Positions 26,701 through 34,155 of a stretch of DNA of 37,011 nucleotides are shown here, piece by piece (position 1 is the stretch's first letter; the number at the start of each line of letters is the position of its first letter). The notes under the pieces were generated by a model. That model saw only the letters and a program-made list of their open reading frames with translations, was not told the DNA's origin and did not search any database. A program made the translations under genes and the position numbers. The DNA comes from a virus: positions 1-37,011 of the IMG/VR virus record IMGVR_UViG_3300024415_000017; one strand, 5' to 3'.

Positions 26701-28328
26701 ATTTATTAAGTGTTGATTTTAGTGGATCTGGGCCCTACGTTGTTAGAGGTATGGAACATAACAATGGAACTGACCCTGAGTTTGATACTCAAATATCACC
26801 GGGGAGTGATGGTTTATATGGAAGAATTATAATAGAATTTGCAGGCTCGGTTGGTACTTGGGCAGCAAGAGTAGCCACTGTAAATTCAAATGAAGAGTTA
26901 GTATTACAGGAAATACCTTATAGAGTAGATGATCCTAGTATAATAATGCCTGTTGCTTATTTAAGTTCAACATTATTAGTTAATGCAGATTATGTATATG
27001 AAGGTGGTGGTGTAAATGCACATTCTAAACTTTTAGAAAAACTTTCTATACAATATGTTTCTAAAATGTTAAACTCAAATGGAGCAGATATAAATTACAA
27101 AACAATAACTACAGACGGTACTGTTCTTGATAATAGATTTATTATAAACTTTGAAGATGGTAAAGAAATTATTAAAGAATCAAATTTAAAAATAGAAGAA
27201 GATACTAATAAACCACAGACTTTTAAGTTAAGCTCTGGAACTATTGGATATAATATTGTACCCGGGGAAACATACTACCCATTCTTGATTAGACATTCTG
27301 GAAATTATACAGTGGATATGAGACCGGTGGTTACGTTTACAGATTTATATACTCATTTTAAAGTAAATAGAGATCATGTTTCCGGTAATGCTGTTGAAAG
27401 ATCTTTTGAAGAAAGTTTATATAGACACTCTTTAAATGATGTATCTGAGGTTGCGATAGCTAGAAAATACTATAATAGGTATAATAGAACTGGAACTACA
27501 TTTAATCTTGGTTTTATACAAGATAATGGAGAACATGATTCTAATTGGGGTGTAATAAAAAATCATTTTTACCACAAAGTTAATGATATAAACACTAAGG
27601 GTGTTATTAAACTTTCTGCCAGTAGTGATTTGTTGCCACTTTACCCACTAATTAGCGAGATCGCAATAGATAAAAAAGACATAAATGTATTTAAGTCTTC
27701 ATGGGATAGTGAATACTATTCTAGGTCTTTATCTGGTGGTAAAAGTACTAATGTCGTAGGAACGTTTGGGGTTATTGAAGAAAGATCTTATTTAGCCTCT
27801 ACAATGATGACACTAGAAGATTCATATTTACTATTAGATTATACTACAGCTAATGTTAACAATAAAGAAGAATTAGATGATATTTTAAGAAATTCTAACA
27901 ATACTGCAGATATTATGATATTTGAAGATAAAAATAATATTATTGCAGATTTTTATATGGATTCAGTTATCTATAAAAAACTTAGAGATTCTGGAGTTTT
28001 AAATACGTTAATAGAGTTTGTTAATCCGGAAAAATCATTTGGTGATAAAACTACACTTATTGATGATTCTCAGAATTATATTATTAAAAACTTAATAGAT
28101 GTTTTAACTATAGATAATTTAGTACTATATACTAAGTCTTTTAAAGGCAAGGGATCTGAGTTTATTAATACTTTAAATACAGGCGATCTAAGTTCTAATG
28201 GATTTGAAAGCGACAATAATTTTACTTATAAACCGCATACACAAACACCACTAAACTTCAGACTGATATATAATAAAAGGTTAGGCTACTCTTATGATAT
28301 AAGGCCTATGATAAAAATAAAGTCATAA
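20799..28328 (+). CDS. Giant virion protein (2509 aa) with N-terminal Cys-bracketed repeats, probable host-contact structure
   Basis: The first about 710 residues consist of seven tandem modules, each framed by two cysteines (23/105, 128/209, 229/306, 325/388, 408/472, 495/586, 613/709), with shared features such as 'VGDTIFxD' and 'YWY'. Such modules are common in Bacteroidetes extracellular and phage proteins and could be adhesive. Residues about 710-880 form a transition with further Cys (740, 791, and Cys847-x-x-Cys850). From about 880 (SRPLLRTNPKLTTNIKLV) to the end lies a long, Cys-poor, β-rich region with many Asn/Asp/Ile that I cannot assign to a named family. It is the largest gene in the window, so a long fibre or large baseplate-peripheral component is probable. 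There is no sign of enzymatic motifs. Confidence 0.7.
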   Translation: MAIISFNTNPTTQPYSSGADAACAVDITTLPQQRFFDDTNGTEPEVGDTIFMTIAGTQADEFLADAASGIKQAGTDYWYTTDLGSGIGISLLVDEAGKVTQKYTCTQILDFETNSTTQPFEANEADACAVILDANKTQRFVETAGSSLEIGMTVYTDANATIPDTYLADGSTAKTSGTTYWYTLDLGNGNSIPIEVSDIGEIVAFGTQCTTYTAFNTTNIYSTTPAGACSGTGGTVAVRYFDDNFGTKTEPAINDTIFLDTAGNIDEYEGDGSTPKAAGTQYWYESEIDKTYLVNESGQVINIVQCTSTTGVSVGSRQTSSFDACSNSGYVNLYYTTSGNTTSSLVVGDVIWQDVDKTTPVLDGYYYLYNTDTWAQVVSGEVAAIGSCVIPFEAIQLSNPFGNQFTACNQSTPNELYTNDTVAASIVTGTIFYSDQNLQVEYDGEGSWFYEATTDKSYKIDQVGEVVDIVSCPTGPIYSVESISVLSSTQFNNICNEFGTLLNVFYVTNDGLKNIDQIASENLPIFTSFNDAEVHSNELNSGTSPTLNTVWNANIFFESSDAAEPSHLEWDGASVEWPNGGAAVECIFIVYDVFSISLKHDPDNNATSAAEFCTTNLTTSTFYYLAEEGSTLELLDLAQQDIPIFTTQQAALDQESTFLAPRQIYKSDANPIDGWFYFGDGNPAPRQWFGFTGTGDLSTGGLIETGGSCEEYERPDAYGISQINSANAFASNIFYAFWSCSPEEITGEITFNMYVIDGDHFEGDENYISDFISALKSVNYTTFELPGGNECVTFVHKVRATDIDEAELLLKSIGGYDVAGKKTIVQQKLASSIGIFSNNEIKAFEGCLKCGDPVANLYLYQFGEIDDDDFDPTLGVNFNTDKNYNIDNISRPLLRTNPKLTTNIKLVADTGDKIYLESINATKDLANIEYKKNEVSRTGSYSYDIANFFNSKRTPSEIIYKTKRTSSDTSVLEDYQSQIEEDYQYGATLNYSKLYDEKFRIFAPIWADLNMPKMFVIFKINNPGESEELKNTNDDNLTRIKSILANAEIVKTFDLTSESAIGAYVRNHLQDDNFPEAPLTFSFEKDEKSTYNGIDLVKGGFVSKAEYLYEDFVKKDKPLIEANDFITDGFRRNSIASANILNLEFLFDDASANEYSVNRYFGLYVNDIDSGLGEVSTSTSGRIKFKSIESYVDSTNPATGIPAHSMMNNTPTLGYVSIEDSYYKIATNKYYDESNLNLEVVDSLNEISGKLGIKYKDKSIEAEDVEGAAFDYIKFTVTDNPIVNDNIAIVHTKEEVFSFKFIKHTPLSQITIEDSTGISFQFNSGSDVLDAINNFKTSFLASALSQKSTITIDELNKTIIVSEKKSGLGNIGLFVSIPNGNIIKVSNVYTNVDLYNSTIFAADSGELTKGTFNGNKFSQDGQPKDIAIAMSGCINQFSEFNAKNIGADVYVSIKIPGYKLLQHALLINQNNNIDFVSAENYDPNGFLLNLDSTILNSWRPYYFNGGASNGTSMLVKSDTISEININDYIATNYAGRFNKIKDVVEYVEDLNAGYHRLILSEPNSIGSGELRLYRENNLRIGLFSAYDIYDLNFDFYDTSNSDLKELYKEEFSNIEYKPYSTTKEWTDEDLFSYRANYEGLETSDILSEDFELSPSEYFSNLLPILDNESIVGANSKFINSEFDRLEENNVKELSLKSRVVPNINKWVLKDCDTVREQPYYLNANEAFGRTNFAPDLSVAGRDKKAFTHEWFYIDKIPNFYRYNHVNETFSYINFIQDFEITKEMFMDNNLDYFDKFMICDGLEISSNSSDLTDDRSVNFDMNTFAKKPLKKKYSIIKNGNDISFASTFFKGIKVLFRSRKEFTNQIASEYVKNNEFNGYRFSTLVKVNQDNTADGKNSIEYDVIKNEAHKFVIFFITLNISDFWIDNTLSRKMMYELNHKMVFDNSDNYGDGIGEYVYSDANLSGALNLLSVDFSGSGPYVVRGMEHNNGTDPEFDTQISPGSDGLYGRIIIEFAGSVGTWAARVATVNSNEELVLQEIPYRVDDPSIIMPVAYLSSTLLVNADYVYEGGGVNAHSKLLEKLSIQYVSKMLNSNGADINYKTITTDGTVLDNRFIINFEDGKEIIKESNLKIEEDTNKPQTFKLSSGTIGYNIVPGETYYPFLIRHSGNYTVDMRPVVTFTDLYTHFKVNRDHVSGNAVERSFEESLYRHSLNDVSEVAIARKYYNRYNRTGTTFNLGFIQDNGEHDSNWGVIKNHFYHKVNDINTKGVIKLSASSDLLPLYPLISEIAIDKKDINVFKSSWDSEYYSRSLSGGKSTNVVGTFGVIEERSYLASTMMTLEDSYLLLDYTTANVNNKEELDDILRNSNNTADIMIFEDKNNIIADFYMDSVIYKKLRDSGVLNTLIEFVNPEKSFGDKTTLIDDSQNYIIKNLIDVLTIDNLVLYTKSFKGKGSEFINTLNTGDLSSNGFESDNNFTYKPHTQTPLNFRLIYNKRLGYSYDIRPMIKIKS
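20865..22925 (+). repeat. Seven tandem Cys-bracketed protein modules
   Basis: Coding repeats within the giant protein, from Cys23 to Cys709. Distances between the two cysteines of each module are 82, 81, 77, 63, 64, 91 and 96 residues. The first three share FxDxxGTxxExxxxDTIF-like, AxGTxYWY and a final G(K/E/Q)V strand before the second Cys; four and five are shorter; six and seven are more diverged but keep NLPIFTSF/DIPIFTTQ. DNA identity between modules is low, so the duplication is old. Confidence 0.75.
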
Positions 28329-28329
28329 T

Positions 28330-30840
28330 ATGGCAATCAATATAAAAGAGATTTTACACCCAAGCGATTCAGACTCTATAAAGTTTGAAAAGATCAATTA
28401 TAACTTTGATCAAATTTTAATTAATGGAGGAGGTCCACAGGGTATACAAGGAATTAAGGGACAACAAGGTGCCGAAGGTGCAACTGGTGTTAAAGGTGAA
28501 AAGGGTGAAATTGGAACTAAAGGTGACCAAGGTGATCCTGGAGTCTCAGATACTCCATGGGAGCGCGTAACTAATGTTTCAAATAATTCACATATACTTA
28601 AACCAAAATTAGATGGAGACGCTAGTGCGTCAGCCTTATGGCTTGGAGATTCAACTTTTAATGAGGGTGGTTCTGGACAAGATCTTACTGGTGAAACTAC
28701 AGCAAATGCTAGAATTACGTTAGAATTAGATCCAGGAGAGTATGATCATTTTAAATCTTTTAGAATTGCACCAGATAAAGTTTTAAATTTTACTCACGAT
28801 ATAATAAATAGCGTTGATACTTTTGGATTTAAAAAAGATTTTGGATCTGCTACAAGTGAATTAGCTTTTCAAATCGCTGTAAATAGCATTAATCTTTCAG
28901 CTGAAAATGATATACAATTAAGTTCACAAGGGTTAACTATAGATATAGACCCAGGGAATGGCGTTATTAAATTTCATGATACGGTTAACAGTCTTAATGT
29001 ACATAACGTGGAATTTGATCTTGAAACTTTGTTTTATGCTAAATCTGTTTGGACGAATACTTCGTCAATTCGCCTGCCGGCTGGTACTACTGCCGAAAGA
29101 ACTTTAGATACCAACCAGGGTCAAATTAGGTTTAATACTGATACTGATCAATTTGAGGGTCGACATGGTTCTGATTGGAGAGGTTTAGGTGGATTAATTG
29201 ATGCCGATCAAGATACTTATATTACTGCAGAAGAAGCACCTGATGAAGATGTATTAAGAATGTATGCTGGTGGAACTGAACTAGTTTCAGTAAATGTTTC
29301 AATAGGTGATGGTTTTTCAACTACTGATAATGCAATATCTATTAAAAATACTACAGAGCTGCTAGGAGATTTGCAAATTAATGAATCCGGTCGTGGTATT
29401 TTGTATAAAGCAGATGAAGGTGGCTCATTAGGCGCTGGCGAATTAGACGCGCCAAATGAAGGTACTCCTAAAAGCCAAAGAAGAATTGATGATTATTTTT
29501 ATCAACCTAGTACAACTTCAGATTTTGGTGACCTTGCTTTAGATGGTAATACTGATTCTGCATTTGCATCTAACTCATGGGTTAGATTTCTTGATGCTAC
29601 CTGGTTAACATCTACTAATCAATTTAGAGTACATAAAAAAGTTAGTAACCAAAACCAGACATTAGTTAATGCACAAGCACTTAGGATGGCAATAAGACCT
29701 TCAAAAAGTAAAATTACATATACTAAAATTGGCCACCAAGTTACAGCATCGGGTCAAATAAATTACATGCCAGCACCTTTAAATACTATCCATTATAGTA
29801 ATGGTATGAATTTAAATGGAGAATATGGTGCTGACAATACGCCTGCAAGTGGCTCACAAATGGCTCAAAACATAAAAGGTAGGGTAGCTGTTTTCCCATC
29901 ACCAATCTATTGGCCATATAGAAATGCCGCGGCACATTGGATATTATTTCCAATAATGATTCAAATAGATGGTTTTAAAAATACAGATGGTTTCGAAGAT
30001 AATTACACCGAAGAATATTGGGGTGCAATACCGCCAGGTGGTAATTATTTTAACATAGCTAAGAAAAAGCCTACAACAATTGTAATTAACGATGGTTTTG
30101 GTGAAGAAAATCAATCTACTGTTTTCGGATCAACTCCAGGGGTGCTGTTAGCAGATGAGATAGAGGCTGACTTTTTAAATGTTGAGGATTTTGATTGGAA
30201 AACTACAACACCTGATGGCCTTTATGCCGTCATGTTGTATTATAACTTTACATATCCAACGAATGATAAATCTTATGAAGTTTTTAATCAAAATGAAAGA
30301 TTAGCAACCTATAATGAAACATTAAGTAATACTCAGATAATAACGCCGACTCCAGGATCACCATCGCCTATTTCGCCGTCACCGGTACCGACGCCAGCGC
30401 CAGTGACGCCGGGGCCGAAAAACCCTGTTGTACTTAATCCGTCTCCGTCACCAACACCGACGCCGACGCCAACACCAACGCCGACACCAACGCCGACGCC
30501 AACACCAACGCCAACGCCGATCGTAGTATCTCCACCAGGAACACCATCACCGTCGCCAATTCCTCTAGTCTCACCAGGCAGTACCAGCCCAACAAAAACC
30601 ACGTCTGATAGAAGATTAAAGAAGAATATAACTAAAATTGGTGAATCGCCAAGTGGGTTAAACATATATAGTTTTGAATATAAGGACTTAGTACACGGAG
30701 TTGGATTATTCCAAGGTGTAATGTCTGATGAAATTCCTGAGAATGCTGTAATTAAACATGCAGATGGATTTGATCGTGTAGATTATTCTCAATTAGATGT
30801 AGAATTTAAACAAATACAATTAAATACAACAATGGTTTAG
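28330..30840 (+). CDS. Tail fibre with collagen-like repeats, (Thr-Pro)n linker and C-terminal S74 chaperone domain
   Basis: The 836-aa protein has a short N-terminal anchor (INIKEILHPSDSDS, then INYNF), 12 collagen-like Gly-x-y triplets at about 35-71, and a long β-structured shaft/head. A Pro/Ser/Thr-rich linker at about 671-756 includes eleven consecutive Thr-Pro pairs. The C-terminus (about 758-836) starts SDRRLKKNITKIGESPSGLN and continues to a VDYSQLDVEF segment, the signature of the peptidase S74/intramolecular chaperone domain, which drives fibre trimerisation and then cleaves itself off near the Ser-Asp. The domain is short here and lacks the usual long terminal helices. Probably a receptor-binding fibre. 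It starts one base after the giant protein gene. Confidence 0.88.
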   Translation: MAINIKEILHPSDSDSIKFEKINYNFDQILINGGGPQGIQGIKGQQGAEGATGVKGEKGEIGTKGDQGDPGVSDTPWERVTNVSNNSHILKPKLDGDASASALWLGDSTFNEGGSGQDLTGETTANARITLELDPGEYDHFKSFRIAPDKVLNFTHDIINSVDTFGFKKDFGSATSELAFQIAVNSINLSAENDIQLSSQGLTIDIDPGNGVIKFHDTVNSLNVHNVEFDLETLFYAKSVWTNTSSIRLPAGTTAERTLDTNQGQIRFNTDTDQFEGRHGSDWRGLGGLIDADQDTYITAEEAPDEDVLRMYAGGTELVSVNVSIGDGFSTTDNAISIKNTTELLGDLQINESGRGILYKADEGGSLGAGELDAPNEGTPKSQRRIDDYFYQPSTTSDFGDLALDGNTDSAFASNSWVRFLDATWLTSTNQFRVHKKVSNQNQTLVNAQALRMAIRPSKSKITYTKIGHQVTASGQINYMPAPLNTIHYSNGMNLNGEYGADNTPASGSQMAQNIKGRVAVFPSPIYWPYRNAAAHWILFPIMIQIDGFKNTDGFEDNYTEEYWGAIPPGGNYFNIAKKKPTTIVINDGFGEENQSTVFGSTPGVLLADEIEADFLNVEDFDWKTTTPDGLYAVMLYYNFTYPTNDKSYEVFNQNERLATYNETLSNTQIITPTPGSPSPISPSPVPTPAPVTPGPKNPVVLNPSPSPTPTPTPTPTPTPTPTPTPTPTPIVVSPPGTPSPSPIPLVSPGSTSPTKTTSDRRLKKNITKIGESPSGLNIYSFEYKDLVHGVGLFQGVMSDEIPENAVIKHADGFDRVDYSQLDVEFKQIQLNTTMV
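28432..28542 (+). repeat. Collagen-like Gly-x-y triplets
   Basis: Codes for 12 successive Gly-x-y triplets (beginning GPQGIQGIKGQQGAEG). In phage fibres such segments form a trimeric shaft next to the attachment end. Confidence 0.85.
30454..30519 (+). repeat. (Thr-Pro)11 hexanucleotide microsatellite
   Basis: Eleven consecutive ACR-CCR codon pairs (ACA or ACG, CCA or CCG) form a G+C-rich, near-perfect six-base repeat inside an A+T-rich gene; flanking Ser-Pro and Thr-Pro codons extend it from about 30341 to 30597. Each unit adds two residues without changing frame. It links fibre body to the S74 domain. Confidence 0.85.
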
Positions 30841-30857
30841 TAATTAAAAAGTAAATA

Positions 30858-31664
30858 ATGAATAAATTAAAAAAAATATTATCTAATAAAAGCACACTTG
30901 GTTTTGTACTAGGTGTTCTTTTCGTTTTATTATTTTTAAGACAATGTGAACAGACTGAAAAACTTAAAAGAGATTTAAAAACTACACAAGAAACTTCAGA
31001 TAGAAACTTTAATAATTATTTAGCTTCTAAAGACTCTATAGAAATTTATAAAACCGGAACTGGTGAGTTAATTAGCACGATTAGAAGTTATGAATTTGAT
31101 ATAATAAACCTAAAAGACGATCAGAAAGACATGATTAAAAAGTATACAAATGCTCTTAATTTAAATAAAGATTTAAATGAAGTAAATACTTTGATTTCTG
31201 CTGAACTTGCAATTAAAGATAGTTTATTAGCATCAACTAGCGTCGTGGAGATTGATTCTACTACAAGTGAAATAAAGTACAATAAGTTTGATATATTTAG
31301 CAAAGGGAATACTAGAACATTAACAGGTTCTTCTACTGTTAGATTTAGTGGTGGTAAATTCTATATAATAGGTGAGAGTCAATTTAATATAGATCAAACA
31401 TTATCTTTAAGTGCAGCAATTGAAAACGTAGAAGGTTCAAATAGACTTAAATTATCAACAACATATCCTGGATTAATTATCTCTGATATTGAAAATATAA
31501 ACCTGATAAATACTAAACTAAACCAAAGATATGAAAAAAAATCTGGTTGGTCTATCGGAATAGGAGTTGGGTATGGAATAAACTTAAATAATAATCAAGT
31601 AATTAGTACTGGCCCTTCTATTGGTTTAGGAGTATATTGGTCACCTAAGTGGTTGAGGTTTTAA
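30858..31664 (+). CDS. N-terminally membrane-anchored coiled-coil protein of unknown function
   Basis: The 268-aa product starts with a Lys-rich segment and a hydrophobic membrane span at about 14-28 (LGFVLGVLFVLLFLR), followed by Cys. A helical, coiled-coil-like stretch covers about 35-125. The second half is β-rich and ends with amphipathic Gly-rich strands (IGIGVGYGINL and IGLGVYWSP). The topology suggests a short cytoplasmic tail and a long periplasmic part. In a phage this may belong to lysis (spanin-like) or to superinfection/envelope functions, but no family motif proves it. An uncleaved anchor in the fibre block is odd because the neighbours are virion proteins. Confidence 0.65.
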   Translation: MNKLKKILSNKSTLGFVLGVLFVLLFLRQCEQTEKLKRDLKTTQETSDRNFNNYLASKDSIEIYKTGTGELISTIRSYEFDIINLKDDQKDMIKKYTNALNLNKDLNEVNTLISAELAIKDSLLASTSVVEIDSTTSEIKYNKFDIFSKGNTRTLTGSSTVRFSGGKFYIIGESQFNIDQTLSLSAAIENVEGSNRLKLSTTYPGLIISDIENINLINTKLNQRYEKKSGWSIGIGVGYGINLNNNQVISTGPSIGLGVYWSPKWLRF

Positions 31665-31676
31665 ATATAAAAAATT

Positions 31677-34142
31677 ATGGCACAATCTTCAGCATATTAT
31701 AGAATAGATAACGACGTACTAATTGAATTTATCTATCACGATCAAAGTAATCCTTCTGCATATCAGATAGAAGTAGATGACAATGGTAGTGAAGTTAAAT
31801 TTATAGATACAGTACAAGGTGACTCTACACAAAAAAGACACCTAATAAGTGAATTGGGTGGTAACGTGGTTAACTTTGATGTTACTTCAGCATCAGGTTA
31901 TTTGTCTATAGAAAATTTTGCTGGAAGAACTCTTCTTTTACAGAATGGTAAAACTTATAAATTTGATTTATCTGGATTATCATTAGCAGAGCAATCTAGT
32001 TTTGAAATTACAGGAGCATTGGGTGTTTATAGTTATTCACCAGTGACATATATTGCAACTTATACACCAACTCAGAATGGACAAGTTGAATATAAAGCAG
32101 ATAATTTAATTGGTGGTAAAATTACAGTAGCAAGTAGGGCTAACCCTCTTTTTGCAAATCCAGATGAAAATGCAGGTAATGATATAAATCAAATACTAGG
32201 TAGATTTCACGCAGTTAAACATTTAAATGACGCGAATAGATATGCACTTATTGGTTATGATTCTACTGGAGCATACGATGCTTATAATTATTTAAATAAT
32301 AATCCAAACTGGAATGGTTCTAATGAAACTGATGTTTTAAATTCTCAAGTAGACAACACTGCTAATATTAATTATATTAAATATGATACTATTAGATTAC
32401 ACTTAAGAAGTGGATATAGTTTTGCATCTAGGGGTTATGAAGGGTTTTTATTTCAAGTTTTAGCAGAAAGAGAATCCGGTGTAGAAAATAATCTTACACA
32501 ATTAGTTTATTTAAACTCATCTAATTACGAATTAGCTAATCCTAGGCCTTTTGTTTTAGGAGAAACTTTATTTGCTAAATTTATCGAAGTTAAAGTTCCT
32601 ACTTTAGTTAACCAAAATACAGAGTTTTTAAATAGGTTTTTTGGAGATGGATCTATAGGTTCTTCTGATTTAAAAGCAGATAGTAATTATGGTATTAATT
32701 TTAAATTGATTTCTAGAATAGAGTCAAGTACTGAATTTGATTTTATACACACTGCTGAAGAAAATAAATTTACTATTTCTAGAGAAGATGAATTTCAAGA
32801 TTTTACTGTAGTGGTTGAAGATGCTACTGACGGAGATTATTTTAGATTATATGGTGAAAGAGATGGAAGTACTGCTGGTTTTGAAAGATACTTATTAGAT
32901 AAAATTCAACTTAGCGGTGATGATATTATGGTAATGTTTGATGTTGATGTTTTTGAACAAGTAGGTGTTTCTAATATTAAAACATTTAGTACAACATATT
33001 CACAATATGAAGATTTTGATACTCCTATTGTTTTTAGACCTGTTATAATTAATTCAAACGTTGCAGTTAATTTTTCAATAGATGTAACTATGAGAATTTG
33101 GAATCAAACTGATAATACACAAATAGTAAAACGAGCTAGCATAACAACTGCACAAGCTGGTAGATACGGTAAAAGATTGCAGAAGGTAAACATTAATGGT
33201 AACAATACATTAACTGAGGTTTATAATATTCTTCCTAACATTTCAACTAATAGAAAAGTAGGTAGTTTAATTTCTAATATGATGCCAGCTAGAAGTATTA
33301 AAAAAGTTCCGGCATTTATAGAAAGATATAACGTTGTTGTGGGCTCAAGTGGAATGCAACAAGTAGAAGGTGGATTAGAAGAAGTTGATAGTAAGCCTTA
33401 TACTTCAAGTGCTAACTTATTGATTGTAATACCGCCATTCAGTACTTATTTAAAGTTTAAATTAGCTAAAAATAAAACTGGTGATATTATTAATATACCT
33501 TTAAATAATGTAGAAAATATTGTATTATCGTTTGTCGATGGTAAAAATAAATTAAAATTTAATCATATAATAGATAAGTCTGTTAATATGGGAGACGGTG
33601 AAGTTCTTTTTAAATTAAGTGAAGCTAATGCAGTTGCTATTAGAGGCCTTCGTTCTAGAACTTTTTATATAAGTATGGATAATGGTACTGATGAGACTAT
33701 GATTACAAGTGGTAGATGGGTTGCAAACCTTCCGGTAGCACCAACACCAAAACCAATACCAACGCCAGATGTGGCGCCAACGCCAACGCCGACACCGGCA
33801 CCGACGCCAGCGCCAGAAGATCCTGGAACTGTAGCTGAAGAAGATTTACCACCAACACCGTCGGTGGCGTCTATAAGTGAAACTGGAGCAACTGCTTCAA
33901 TTAAAGGGAACTCGGGTCCAAAATTTGTAAATCCTAAAGATAATGTAAAGCCTGTTAAAGTCGGGCCTTCTGGAGTTAACTTTGTAAAAGGACCTCCTCT
34001 ACAATACGAACCGGATAGAAGTAGTTATGGAAATCCTAAAAAATCACCTAGAAGCGGTAGAAGCGGCGGCGGAGGAAGTGGTGCTAGAGGCCAAAATACT
34101 GGTTTTAGCTCTGATGATTTTAAAAACGACAATCTTCTTTAA
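31677..34142 (+). CDS. Large virion protein (821 aa) with C-terminal Pro/Thr linker and Gly/Ser tail
   Basis: The N-terminal about 150 residues are β-rich and look like one or two β-sandwich domains (for instance TLLLQNGKTYKFDLSGLS). A long mixed region with many Asn, Phe and Tyr follows. Residues about 688-717 form a Pro/Thr/Ala linker similar in base composition to the one in the tail fibre. The last 100 residues are low-complexity, with a basic Ser-Gly-Arg stretch (RSGRSGGGGSGARG) and an acidic end. I do not recognise the family. Position after the tail fibre and the linker suggests a fibre, a fibre chaperone or a peripheral baseplate protein. Confidence 0.6.
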   Translation: MAQSSAYYRIDNDVLIEFIYHDQSNPSAYQIEVDDNGSEVKFIDTVQGDSTQKRHLISELGGNVVNFDVTSASGYLSIENFAGRTLLLQNGKTYKFDLSGLSLAEQSSFEITGALGVYSYSPVTYIATYTPTQNGQVEYKADNLIGGKITVASRANPLFANPDENAGNDINQILGRFHAVKHLNDANRYALIGYDSTGAYDAYNYLNNNPNWNGSNETDVLNSQVDNTANINYIKYDTIRLHLRSGYSFASRGYEGFLFQVLAERESGVENNLTQLVYLNSSNYELANPRPFVLGETLFAKFIEVKVPTLVNQNTEFLNRFFGDGSIGSSDLKADSNYGINFKLISRIESSTEFDFIHTAEENKFTISREDEFQDFTVVVEDATDGDYFRLYGERDGSTAGFERYLLDKIQLSGDDIMVMFDVDVFEQVGVSNIKTFSTTYSQYEDFDTPIVFRPVIINSNVAVNFSIDVTMRIWNQTDNTQIVKRASITTAQAGRYGKRLQKVNINGNNTLTEVYNILPNISTNRKVGSLISNMMPARSIKKVPAFIERYNVVVGSSGMQQVEGGLEEVDSKPYTSSANLLIVIPPFSTYLKFKLAKNKTGDIINIPLNNVENIVLSFVDGKNKLKFNHIIDKSVNMGDGEVLFKLSEANAVAIRGLRSRTFYISMDNGTDETMITSGRWVANLPVAPTPKPIPTPDVAPTPTPTPAPTPAPEDPGTVAEEDLPPTPSVASISETGATASIKGNSGPKFVNPKDNVKPVKVGPSGVNFVKGPPLQYEPDRSSYGNPKKSPRSGRSGGGGSGARGQNTGFSSDDFKNDNLL
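33738..33827 (+). repeat. Pro/Thr/Ala-rich linker
   Basis: Codes for a Pro-alternating stretch (for instance TPTPTPAPTPAP) with CCG/CCA and ACG/ACA codons. It is G+C rich against its surroundings and similar in style to the repeat at 30454. Confidence 0.75.
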
Positions 34143-34155
34143 GATATAAGATATT

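Noticed and set aside
20799-28328. Giant protein as tape measure protein
   Set aside because: It is β-rich with Cys modules and lacks the long helical, Ala/Gln-rich repeats and membrane segments of tape measures.
30341-30597. Regular short repeats as a possible CRISPR array
   Set aside because: The repeat is a six-base in-frame codon pair without spacers.
30333-30665. Minus-strand ORF coding a long Val-Gly repeat
   Set aside because: It is the mirror of the Thr-Pro repeat in the tail fibre gene; no leader or independent support.
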